From: DATMXS01 sp050260275
Lineage (GTDB): Bacteria > Acidobacteriota > Terriglobia > Bryobacterales > Bryobacteraceae
Direction of reading: 5' to 3'
NCBI GenBank assembly: GCA_050260275.1
Contig: JBLNBX010000143.1
Span: forward strand, 1-25,129
Length of the DNA: 25,129 nt
Under the pieces are notes generated by a model. It was not told where the DNA came from, did not search any database, and worked only from the letters and a program-made list of their open reading frames with translations. Every line of letters begins with the position of its first letter. Within the stretch, counting starts at the first letter, position 1. Below are positions 7,003 to 13,762 of this stretch, piece after piece. A program made the position numbers and the translations under genes.

Positions 7003-7628
7003 TGCGACGCCGCCCCCGCCTGGCGGAAGGTCTCCGCGAGCTTGGCCGCGCGCTCCCGCGCCATGTGCATGTAACCGGTGTTCTTAGCTATCCGTTCCAG
7101 GATGGGGATAAACTGCTGCGGCGCCACGAGCTGCGCGCGCCCGTGCGCCATCTCAAGCTCGAGCAACACCTTGTTGACGCCCAGCCGGTCATATCGCGAA
7201 GCCCGATCGAGGTGCAGCAGGCTGCGCTCGGTCAGCATGACCCGCTCGAACCAGTCCAACAGGGCGGCTGCGTCGGCGTCCAGCGAGTAGTTGAACTGAA
7301 CCTCGTTCTTCTCTGTGCCGTGCTCGTAGCGGAACGTCTTCACGCCCGTTTTCGCGACTTTCAGATTCGATTCGAGCGGCCGCTTGAAGCGGTCCAGGTT
7401 CTCCACAAGCGCAAAGACGCTCGCTGCTTCCGCCTCCGTGATCCGGAACTTGAGCGGCTCCTCCGTGGGGGACTCGCGGTACTCGGCGTCGCCGTTACGC
7501 GACACGCGGATATCGACATACGGCGGTTCCGTCTGCGGCCAGGATCTCGTAAACTGCACGAGCGGTCCTTCGGCAGCGATACCCGCCGCCGCGAAAACCA
7601 CAACAAGCGCCGCGGCCGCAACCTTCAC
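6999..7628 (-). CDS. Secreted protein of unknown function in the yebC-tpiA operon
   Basis: I chose the GTG at 7628 because it overlaps the ruvC stop as GTGA, the pattern seen at the next three junctions. It also yields a clean signal peptide (MKVAAAALVVVFAAAGIAAEG). A longer frame begins with ATG at 7664, inside ruvC. The mature protein of about 190 aa (209 with signal) has no motif I recognise. It opens with FTRSWPQTEPPYVDIRVS, which looks like beta-strand, continues in a mixed region with RNGDAEYRES and a conserved-looking FALVENLDRFKRPLE, and ends in amphipathic helices with many Arg, Ala and Glu. Export and a following TlpA-like thioredoxin gene suggest a shared envelope role, but that is inference. 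Confidence 0.8.
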   Translation of the reverse strand: MKVAAAALVVVFAAAGIAAEGPLVQFTRSWPQTEPPYVDIRVSRNGDAEYRESPTEEPLKFRITEAEAASVFALVENLDRFKRPLESNLKVAKTGVKTFRYEHGTEKNEVQFNYSLDADAAALLDWFERVMLTERSLLHLDRASRYDRLGVNKVLLELEMAHGRAQLVAPQQFIPILERIAKNTGYMHMARERAAKLAETFRQAGAASQ

Positions 7629-8107
7629 TTGAGCAACCCCCGGCATGTCCTCGTCGCGTGGCAAACGGCAACGGCCAGCGCGTCCGATGCATCCTCGGGC
7701 TGTGACTGGTCGAGATGCAGCAGCGACCGCACCATCATCTGCACCTGCTCCTTCCCCGCCCTGCCGTACCCGACGACGCTGGTCTTGACCTCCGCCGGCG
7801 AATACTCTCCCAACGCCAGCCCGGCCTCCGCGATCGTCAACAACGCAACGCCGCGCGCGTGCGCCAGCTTGATCGCCGTCTGCGCGTTCACGGCGTGAAA
7901 AACTTCCTCCACCGCGGCCTCATCCGGCCGGTGCTCCCGCAAAACGTCCCGCAGGCCCCCGGCGATCTCCGCCAGGCGTGTGGCGAGCGGCGCGCGGCTG
8001 CTGGTGCTGATCACGCCGGCCGCGATCATCTTGTGGTCGCGGCCGTCGCTCTCGATCACCCCGTAGCCCGTCCGCTCGGTCCCGCAGTCGATGCCGAGCA
8101 CGCGCAT
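7625..8107 (-). CDS. ruvC: Crossover junction endodeoxyribonuclease RuvC
   Basis: RuvC cuts Holliday junctions in homologous recombination, working with the RuvAB branch-migration complex in the cytoplasm. The 160-aa length is normal. The catalytic acids line up with the family: Asp7 in LGIDCGTERTGYG, Glu67 or Glu68 in AAVEEVF, and Asp139 and Asp142 in QPEDASDALAVAVCH. The tail FHAVNAQTAIKLAHARGVAL is also typical. It lies 17 bp downstream of yebC, the same order as in many bacteria (yebC-ruvC), but ruvA and ruvB do not follow here. Instead it overlaps by 4 bp a secreted-protein gene. The start ATG at 8107 fits the family N terminus. Confidence 0.97.
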   Translation of the reverse strand: MRVLGIDCGTERTGYGVIESDGRDHKMIAAGVISTSSRAPLATRLAEIAGGLRDVLREHRPDEAAVEEVFHAVNAQTAIKLAHARGVALLTIAEAGLALGEYSPAEVKTSVVGYGRAGKEQVQMMVRSLLHLDQSQPEDASDALAVAVCHATRTCRGLLK

Positions 8108-8124
8108 GAGGACATAGCCGCGGG

Positions 8125-8871
8125 CTACTGAGCCAGGGCCTCCATCACGCTCTCGTCGATGTCGAAGTTCGCATAGACGTTCTGCACGTCGTCGTGCTCC
8201 TCCAGCATCTCGCTGAGCTTGAGCATCGTCTGGGCGTCCTTGCCCTCGAGCTTCACAAGCACATGCGGAACCCGCGCAATCTCGGCGGAATCCGGCTGGA
8301 TGCCAGCCTTCTGGAGAGCTTCGAGAACAGCGGCGTGCGCATCCGGCGGCGAGATCACTTCCCAGTTGGTGCCGTCGTTGCGTATGTCCTCGGCGCCGGC
8401 GTCGAGCACCACCTCCATCAACTGCTCTTCGTTCGTCTTGTCCGCCGCGATCAGGATCTGGCTCTTGCGGTCGAACAGGCGCGAAACGCTGTTTTGCTCG
8501 CCCAGTTTGCCGCCGTACTTCGAGAAGATGTGCCGGATCTCGCTGACCGTCCGGTTTCGGTTATCGGTGGCGGCGTCCACCATGATCGCAACGCCGCCGG
8601 GGCCGTAACCCTCGAACATGATCTCCTCGATCTGCCCGCCTTCGAGCTCGCCCGTGCCGCGCATGATCGCGCGCTTGATGTTGTCGGCGGGCATGGAGAC
8701 GGCCTTCGCCGCCAATATCGCCGTGCGCAGCCGGGGATTCGAATCTGGGTCGCCGCCCGCGCGAGCGGCTATGGTTATCTCTTTTATGATGCGCGTAAAG
8801 GCCTTGCCGCGCTTGGCGTCGAGAGCGGCCTTCTTATGCTTAATGGTCGCCCACTTGGAATGGCCTGACAT
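8125..8871 (-). CDS. yebC: YebC/PmpR family regulator (TACO1-like)
   Basis: The 248-aa protein has the family hallmark start MSGHSKWATIKHKKAALDAK and the segments FTRIIKEITIAARAGG, NPRLRTAILAAKAVSMP and DNIKRAIMRGTGE. It continues with YGPGGVAIMVDAATDNRNRT and the acidic C-terminal DDVQNVYANFDI. YebC/PmpR proteins are reported as transcription regulators, and YebC2/TACO1 members help ribosomes translate difficult stretches; which applies here cannot be told from sequence. The start ATG at 8871 has GAGG about 7 nt upstream. It is the first gene of the operon running through ruvC to tpiA, and is divergent from the M20 peptidase across 149 bp. Confidence 0.97.
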   Translation of the reverse strand: MSGHSKWATIKHKKAALDAKRGKAFTRIIKEITIAARAGGDPDSNPRLRTAILAAKAVSMPADNIKRAIMRGTGELEGGQIEEIMFEGYGPGGVAIMVDAATDNRNRTVSEIRHIFSKYGGKLGEQNSVSRLFDRKSQILIAADKTNEEQLMEVVLDAGAEDIRNDGTNWEVISPPDAHAAVLEALQKAGIQPDSAEIARVPHVLVKLEGKDAQTMLKLSEMLEEHDDVQNVYANFDIDESVMEALAQ

Positions 8872-9005
8872 GCGAACCTCGGTTCAGGGAAGGATAGAAC
8901 GTTAATCGAATTGAGGATAACAAATTAGCCTGAACACGCTCAACCGAAGGTGCGTGCAACCTGTTGTTTACGCGCTCTTGCGGAGGCGCCGGCCCGCCTG
9001 CGCGC

Positions 9006-9011
9006 TAAACT
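9006..9011 (+). promoter_or_regulatory. Possible -10 box for the M20 peptidase gene
   Basis: TAAACT lies 9 nt before the ATG at 9021, and no Shine-Dalgarno sequence is visible. If this is the -10 box the transcript would start within 2-3 nt of the ATG, giving a leaderless mRNA. No clear -35 is present. Confidence 0.25.
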
Positions 9012-9020
9012 GGCAATGAT

Positions 9021-10256
9021 ATGACGCCCGCGCCCAACCACATAGGCGAACTGGCGAAGGCGCGTGGCATCCGCGAGTGTCTCCAGTGGTTCACGCGCGA
9101 GAAGCAGTGGATCAGCGAGCGCCACCTGGAGCTCTGCCGCATCCCGGCGCCCACCTTTCTCGAAGAGAAGCGGGCTGCCTGGATGGCGGAGCAGTTCCGT
9201 TCCATAGGCTACTCCCCGCGCATCGATTCCGCCGGCAACGTCGTCGCCCTCATCGAGGACGACGCATCCCAACCGCTCATAGCTGTTACGGCTCACCTGG
9301 ACACCGTGCTCGCGCCGCGCCGCCCCGAGGACATTTTTGTGGACAGCGACGGGCGCTTCTGCGGACCCGGGGTGTCCGACAACGGAGCAGGACTCGCCGG
9401 CGTGCTCGCCGTCGCGTGCGCCGTGAAGCTTTACGAAGCTGCCCGCGGCGCCGAAGCCGGCATCGCGTTCGTCGCGAACACGTGCGAGGAGGGCGAAGGC
9501 AACCTGAGCGGGATGCGCTACCTGGCGCGGCAGCCGGAGATGGTCTCCCGCGTGCGCGCCTACCTCGTCCTGGACGGGCCCTCGCTCGACCACATCACCT
9601 GGCGGGCGCTCGCCAGCCGCCGCTTCGAGATCTCGTTCACCGGCGCGGGCGGCCATAGCTGGACCGACTACGGCAACGCCAACCCCGTGCACGCGCTCAG
9701 CGCCGCTATCGCGCAGTTTTCGGCAGACCCGTCGCCAGCGGGCTGCAATGACGGCACCAGCCCGCGCTGCGCTTTCAATTTCGGCATCGTCGAGGGCGGC
9801 ACCAGCATCAACTCGATCCCGGTCTCCGCCCGCGCGAAGCTCGATCTGAGGTCGGAAGATTCAGCCCGCATCGATTCGATGGTCGAGGCGCTCACCGCCG
9901 CCGTCGATCGCGCCCGCGATCTCGAGAACCGCCGCGCGACCGGTTCGAAACTGACCGCCAGGGTGAAAGAGATCGGTTCGCGGCCCGCGGGCCGCTTGCC
10001 AGCAGACTCCGAACTGCTCCGGCACATCCGCGCCGTCGATGCGTACCTGGGCATCCGCTCGCGTCTCGACTGCGCCTCAACCGACGCGAACATCCCGCTC
10101 TCGATGGGCGTGCCCGCCATCGCCATCGGCGCGGGGGGCCAGGGCGGCGGAGCTCACACGCCCGCGGAATGGTACCACCCCGAGGGCCGCGACCTCGGTC
10201 TCAAACGCATCCTGCTCACCCTGGCGCTACTCATGCACAGCCAATGGAAATCCTGA
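9021..10256 (+). CDS. M20 family zinc metallopeptidase
   Basis: The 411-aa protein is an M20 (PepT/ArgE/DapE-type) exo- or di/tripeptidase or amidohydrolase. The two-metal active site is complete: His92 and Asp94 in VTAHLDTV, Asp120 in GPGVSDNGAGL, the catalytic Glu156 and ligand Glu157 in NTCEEGEGN, Asp185 in VLDGPS, and His379 in GGAHTPAEW. The lid/dimerisation domain follows GAGGHSWTDYGNANP (209-222), where His212 is the dimer-lid histidine. No signal peptide is seen, so a cytoplasmic role in peptide breakdown is likely, though the substrate is unknown. The ATG at 9021 has no Shine-Dalgarno sequence. The 3' end overlaps a DsrE-like gene by 13 bp. It is divergent from yebC. Confidence 0.93.
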   Translation: MTPAPNHIGELAKARGIRECLQWFTREKQWISERHLELCRIPAPTFLEEKRAAWMAEQFRSIGYSPRIDSAGNVVALIEDDASQPLIAVTAHLDTVLAPRRPEDIFVDSDGRFCGPGVSDNGAGLAGVLAVACAVKLYEAARGAEAGIAFVANTCEEGEGNLSGMRYLARQPEMVSRVRAYLVLDGPSLDHITWRALASRRFEISFTGAGGHSWTDYGNANPVHALSAAIAQFSADPSPAGCNDGTSPRCAFNFGIVEGGTSINSIPVSARAKLDLRSEDSARIDSMVEALTAAVDRARDLENRRATGSKLTARVKEIGSRPAGRLPADSELLRHIRAVDAYLGIRSRLDCASTDANIPLSMGVPAIAIGAGGQGGGAHTPAEWYHPEGRDLGLKRILLTLALLMHSQWKS

Positions 10257-10591
10257 TCGTCATCAACGACGCGCCGCACGCCACCGAGCGGCCTTACAAC
10301 GCGCTCCGCCTCGCCACCGCTTTGGCCGAAGATCCCGAGACTTCCGTGCGCCTGTTCCTGATCGGCGACGGAACATACTGCGCCGTGCCCGGGCCCGCTC
10401 CGGAAGGCGGCCACGACATCGAATGGATGCTCCGCCGCTTCCTCGGCGGTAACGGGACTGTCGCCGCCTGCGGCACCTGCCTGGACCAGCGCGGCATTTC
10501 GGCGGAAGCGCTCATAGCCGGCGTCCGGCGCAGCACGCTGCAGGAACTGACCGCCTGGGTGAAATCCTGCGACCGCTCGCTCGTGTTCTGA
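10244..10591 (+). CDS. DsrE-like sulfur-relay family protein
   Basis: The 115-aa product looks like the DsrE/DsrF/TusD family of small sulfurtransferase-like proteins. The N-terminal strand MEILIVIND is followed by helix and strand segments ending in VRLFLIGDGTYCAV. A conserved-type cysteine motif ACGTC (75-79, Cys76 and Cys79, a CxxC) precedes DQRGIS. In this family a cysteine near this place carries persulfide sulfur; that is family knowledge and not shown here. The gene begins inside the end of the M20 gene (13-bp overlap, different frame), so its translation is probably coupled. The partner sulfurtransferase is not in view. The protein could also be a stand-alone DsrE/YchN-like member of unknown role. 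Confidence 0.82.
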   Translation: MEILIVINDAPHATERPYNALRLATALAEDPETSVRLFLIGDGTYCAVPGPAPEGGHDIEWMLRRFLGGNGTVAACGTCLDQRGISAEALIAGVRRSTLQELTAWVKSCDRSLVF

Positions 10592-10813
10592 AGCAGCCCG
10601 ATCGCGCGCTGCCGCTTCACTCCCCGGTTTCACCTTGACACACAATGCCCAAGGGGCGCGGGGATGGCGGCAGATGCCCGCCGGTTCTTTCCTGGACCCT
10701 CCTCGCGCCGGGAAGTCGGCGCTGCGAGCAATGGCGCTTTTCTGGGGCAGCCACTCCCGCCTCCGGACGCTCATCCGCCCCCCAGCGCGAGCGGCCCTGC
10801 CAGGCTCTGCCGG

Positions 10814-11608
10814 CTATCTTCGCGCGCGCGCCAGAACCGCGTTTCGCGTGCTGATAAGCGTGTTCGCGAGCGATTCGCGCGGCAGCTCGCGGATGATCGG
10901 GGTCACCAGCCAGCTCACCACTGCCGGCACGTCGCGCGTGAGCGACAGCGCTTCGCACTCCACGTACACGCCGCCGTCGCGCTCCTCGAAGCGCCAGTAC
11001 GAGTACAGCCGCCACAGGTACCCGCCATCTCTGCCCGGCGGCAGCTCGCGTTCGGACGCCTCGCCGGGATCCTGTACCTGGGCGATGCGGGTGCTGTAGG
11101 AACGGCTGTGCCAGCGCGTCGCGTCCACCGGGTAGTACGTCACGTCGTGGTCGGTGTTCAGCACCACCGTGATCACTTTGTGCTTGCTTACGCGCAGAAA
11201 AGCCTTGTAGCGGTTGCCGTCCTTAGAAATGAGCTTTGAATCGAGCACCTCGGGCTTGTGCGTGTACTTGTGATGATCGTAGTCCTGCGCGACCGCGAGC
11301 ACGTCGCCGATCTTCGCGCCGGGAATGAACACCGCGCCCATCCAGTCGTGAACCAGCCCGCCGCGAATCTCCTTCTCGCCCTTGCCGGTCATCGGACGGA
11401 TAGCCACGCCGCCGGTGCGCACCTCTTCTAGCGCGTCGGGCCTTGTGTCCACCCACAGGAAGCTGCCGCCCTTGAGAGTTCCGTCGAGGCGCGCCTCGGT
11501 CTTCCGCACATAGTCTTCGAATAGCGCAAGTGTGGCCTTCCGAAGCTCCGCCCCCTGCGCCATCGCGCCCGCCAGCAGTACGCCCGCCGCAAGTAGAACT
11601 GCCCTCAT
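10814..11608 (-). CDS. Secreted protein of unknown function
   Basis: The 264-aa product starts at the ATG at 11608, which overlaps the stop of the phosphopantetheinyl transferase gene as ATGA and gives a good signal peptide (MRAVLLAAGVLLAGAMAQGAE). A longer frame to 11638 would bury it. The mature part holds FEDYVRKTEARLDG, HDWMGAVFIPGAKIGDVLAVAQDYDHHKYTHK (split by eye), LRVSKHKVITVVLNTDH and WRLYSYWRFEERDGGVYVECEALSLTRDVP. The blend of beta-strand segments resembles a SRPBCC/START-like fold, but I only infer this and claim no family. It probably acts in the periplasm. The coupling to a PPTase is odd because no carrier protein, polyketide or fatty-acid gene is nearby. Confidence 0.8.
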   Translation of the reverse strand: MRAVLLAAGVLLAGAMAQGAELRKATLALFEDYVRKTEARLDGTLKGGSFLWVDTRPDALEEVRTGGVAIRPMTGKGEKEIRGGLVHDWMGAVFIPGAKIGDVLAVAQDYDHHKYTHKPEVLDSKLISKDGNRYKAFLRVSKHKVITVVLNTDHDVTYYPVDATRWHSRSYSTRIAQVQDPGEASERELPPGRDGGYLWRLYSYWRFEERDGGVYVECEALSLTRDVPAVVSWLVTPIIRELPRESLANTLISTRNAVLARARR

Positions 11609-12219
11609 ATCGAGAACACGCGCCGGATAACCCGGCACTCACCGCCTTTCACAGCTATCGCCGCCGCCCAACCCTCGCCGGCATCGAGATTCGCTACCGT
11701 CCAGGATGGCGGCACCGCTGTCCGCAAGCCAGAAAGCCCCTGGCCTGTGGCTTTCAGGAACGCCTCGCGCCGCGTCCACGTGCTGAAGAAAGACTCTGCA
11801 TCCGAGACGGCAGCGCGCTCTTCCGGAGGGAAGAACCGCCTGACGATGTCCTCGAATGCGAAATCCGCGCGCACGCGCTCCAGGTCTACTCCGACCTCGC
11901 GCCCGCACGCAATCGCAATCAACTGGCGTCCTGAAGAGTGCGACGCGTTAAACCTCAGCCGCGTTCCTCCGGCCAGCTCAGGCTTCCCGAACCGGTTGTA
12001 TTCAAAGGCGATTTCCGCCGGGGCCAAGCCTACATAGCTCGCAAGGATAGTGCGCAGCGCCGCCCGCCCGGCAACGAACCGGGCGCGGTGCACATCGAAC
12101 CTGAACCGCGCGGCCCGCATGCGCTCGTCGTGCGAGAGCACCGCCGCACCATCGCTCACAGCGTCGAGGTCAATGTCCCAGACGTGAATCTCGCAATCGC
12201 CTGGCTGGGGCATATACAT
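11605..12219 (-). CDS. 4'-phosphopantetheinyl transferase, Sfp-type
   Basis: The 204-aa protein matches Sfp-type PPTases, which move the phosphopantetheine arm of CoA onto carrier proteins of fatty acid, polyketide or peptide synthesis. The motifs are in order: FGKPEL (78-82), LRFNASHSSG (88-97), VGVDLERV (109-116, metal ligands Asp112 and Glu114) and the signature FFSTWTRREAFLKATGQGL (144-162; Glu152, Lys156). The length is at the short end of the Sfp range. The start is ATG at 12219; ATG at 12213 is also possible, and no strong ribosome site separates them. It is divergent from nuoB and coupled to a secreted-protein gene. Its target carrier protein lies outside this window. Confidence 0.93.
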   Translation of the reverse strand: MYMPQPGDCEIHVWDIDLDAVSDGAAVLSHDERMRAARFRFDVHRARFVAGRAALRTILASYVGLAPAEIAFEYNRFGKPELAGGTRLRFNASHSSGRQLIAIACGREVGVDLERVRADFAFEDIVRRFFPPEERAAVSDAESFFSTWTRREAFLKATGQGLSGLRTAVPPSWTVANLDAGEGWAAAIAVKGGECRVIRRVFSI

Positions 12220-12349
12220 CCATGATGCGACACCTGCGCAACGCGCGACCGTCCGCCGGCGCAGCGAAAGCCGCCGCGCCAGGCCGAAGCATCTGTGGGC
12301 TCCTCGCAGAATCGGACGCGGCTGTCCGGGCCGGTGCGGCGATGGCGGG

Positions 12350-12358
12350 TGCTAGAAT
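12350..12358 (+). promoter_or_regulatory. Extended -10 promoter for nuoB
   Basis: TGC-TAGAAT (TG at 12350-12351, hexamer 12353-12358) precedes the nuoB ATG by 12 nt. The predicted transcript start leaves a 5-6 nt leader without a Shine-Dalgarno sequence. No -35 is recognisable. Confidence 0.4.
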
Positions 12359-12370
12359 GATCGTTTCACG

Positions 12371-12931
12371 ATGTATCTCCAGAACCAGTTCGAAAAGAAC
12401 GTCTTGGTGACGTCGGTAGATTACGTTTTCAACTGGGCGAGGAAGTCGTCGCTGTGGCCGCTCACGTTCGGCCTGGCGTGTTGCGCCATCGAGATGATCG
12501 CCTCGAGCGCCGCCCGGTTCGATATCGCGCGTTTCGGCGCGGAAGTTTTCCGTCCGAGCCCGCGGCAGTCCGACCTGATGATCGTCGCCGGCACGGTGAC
12601 CCTGAAGATGGCGCCCGTGCTCAAGCGGCTCTACGATCAGATGCCCGAACCAAAGTGGGTGCTCGCGATGGGCGCCTGCGCGAGCGTAGGCGGGCCGTTC
12701 AACACCTATTCAGTGCTGCAGGGTGTGGACAAGATCGTGCCGGTAGACGTGTATGTTACCGGGTGCCCGCCGCGTCCGGAGAACCTCTTCTACGGGCTGT
12801 TGAGGCTGCAGGACAAGATCGACCAGATGAAGTGGCTGGAGCGGCGGCCCACCGAAGTCCGCCTCGACGAGTCGATGCTGGAGGAGTTCCGCCGGCAGGT
12901 GCGCATCGCCCAGGTAGGGCAGCCGGTTTAG
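12371..12931 (+). CDS. nuoB: NADH-quinone oxidoreductase subunit B (NuoB), stand-alone
   Basis: NuoB carries the N2 [4Fe-4S] cluster at the quinone junction of respiratory complex I. The 186-aa protein shows all four cluster cysteines: Cys37 and Cys38 in GLACCAIEM, Cys103 in GACASVGG and Cys132 in VTGCPPRPEN, with the 65- and 29-residue spacing seen in characterised NuoB/Nqo6. LWPLTFG, FRPSPRQSDLMIVAG and MPEPKWVLAMG are all typical. The ATG at 12371 has no Shine-Dalgarno sequence and sits just after an extended -10. No other nuo gene is adjacent: divergent PPTase upstream, convergent PP2C downstream. It is probably the NuoB of a dispersed complex I, or a second paralogue. Confidence 0.97.
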   Translation: MYLQNQFEKNVLVTSVDYVFNWARKSSLWPLTFGLACCAIEMIASSAARFDIARFGAEVFRPSPRQSDLMIVAGTVTLKMAPVLKRLYDQMPEPKWVLAMGACASVGGPFNTYSVLQGVDKIVPVDVYVTGCPPRPENLFYGLLRLQDKIDQMKWLERRPTEVRLDESMLEEFRRQVRIAQVGQPV

Positions 12932-12992
12932 GAGAGACCGCAACCCCACCCCGATCTTAGTTCGGCCAAACTCAACTGGAGGCTCGCGCCGC

Positions 12993-13745
12993 TCAGATCT
13001 CCCAGTCGTTGTAGCGCAGTAGAACGCAGGTGACGTTATCGGGCGCGCCCGCGGCCTTGGCCTGGTTTATAAGCTGGGCACCCTGGTCCTGGAGAGCGCT
13101 GTCGCGCGAGAGCGTCGCGGCTATCGAAGCCTCACCCACCGGTCCGGAGAGTCCATCAGAGCACAGTAGCACCACGTCGCCGGGCGCGAGGGTTTCCTCG
13201 CAGCGGCGGATAAGCAGCTCGTCCTGCGTGCCGACGGCATGCGTGAGCACGTTCTTATGCGGGAAGTTGCTCACTTCCTGCTCGGAGAGCCCGAAGCGCA
13301 TCCGCAGCTCGTTCACGAGCGTCTGGTCGTACGACAGTTGTGTGATCGCGCCATCGCGCCACAGGTAAGCGCGGCTGTCGCCGACGTTGGCGATGATGAG
13401 GCGGGGCAGGTCCCAGTAGGCGAGCACCACTGTGGAGCCCATCCCGGAGCAGCCTTCCTCGATCCGGGAGCGATCCAGCACGCGGCGGTTCGCCTCGCGA
13501 ATGGCCTCCTCGATCACCTGCTCCGGAACGCCCACCGAAAGGGTGTCGCGAAGATAGGAGATGATCGTCTCGACCGTCATCGCGGAGGCCACCTCTCCAC
13601 ACAGCGCGCCTCCCATCCCGTCGGCCACGATCGCCACGCGGAGCGAAGCATCGATGGCCCAACTATCTTCGTTGTTCTGCCGAACGAGGCCGGGGTCGCT
13701 TACGCCCCATGCTTCCAGCGTCGGCTTGCGTTGCGATCCGATCAC
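12993..13745 (-). CDS. PP2C-family protein serine/threonine phosphatase
   Basis: The 250-aa protein is a PPM/PP2C phosphatase, metal-dependent and cytoplasmic, of the PrpC/PstP kind that reverses Ser/Thr kinase signals. Motifs are DPGLVRQNNEDSW (16-29), VAIVADGMGGALCGEVAS (Asp42 metal ligand), SGMGSTVVLA, ANVGDSRAYLW, LTHAVGT, VVLLCSDGLSG and the final GAPDNVTCVLL. The chosen GTG at 13745 has AGGA 9 nt upstream; that sequence also overlaps a TGA-TAGGAT extended -10 at 13754-13762. The open frame continues to 13823 without support. No kinase gene is adjacent, although PP2C genes often sit near one. It faces nuoB across 61 bp. Confidence 0.93.
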   Translation of the reverse strand: MIGSQRKPTLEAWGVSDPGLVRQNNEDSWAIDASLRVAIVADGMGGALCGEVASAMTVETIISYLRDTLSVGVPEQVIEEAIREANRRVLDRSRIEEGCSGMGSTVVLAYWDLPRLIIANVGDSRAYLWRDGAITQLSYDQTLVNELRMRFGLSEQEVSNFPHKNVLTHAVGTQDELLIRRCEETLAPGDVVLLCSDGLSGPVGEASIAATLSRDSALQDQGAQLINQAKAAGAPDNVTCVLLRYNDWEI

Positions 13746-13753
13746 TGGGAAGT

Positions 13754-13762
13754 ATCCTATCA
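13754..13762 (-). promoter_or_regulatory. Possible extended -10 for the PP2C gene
   Basis: On the minus strand TGA-TAGGAT ends 8 nt before the GTG at 13745, so the transcript would begin at or next to the start codon. The same bases could serve as a ribosome site (AGGA), so only one of the two readings may be right. Confidence 0.3.

Noticed and set aside
10592..10813. Possible small gene or terminator between the convergent DsrE-like and secreted-protein genes
   Set aside because: Short frames are shadows, TTGACA at 10636 has no -10 partner, and the GCAGC/GCTGC hairpin after DsrE is only 5 bp.
12222..12410. 62-aa plus-strand frame between PPTase and nuoB
   Set aside because: It overlaps nuoB in another frame, is Ala/Arg-rich and has no ribosome site.
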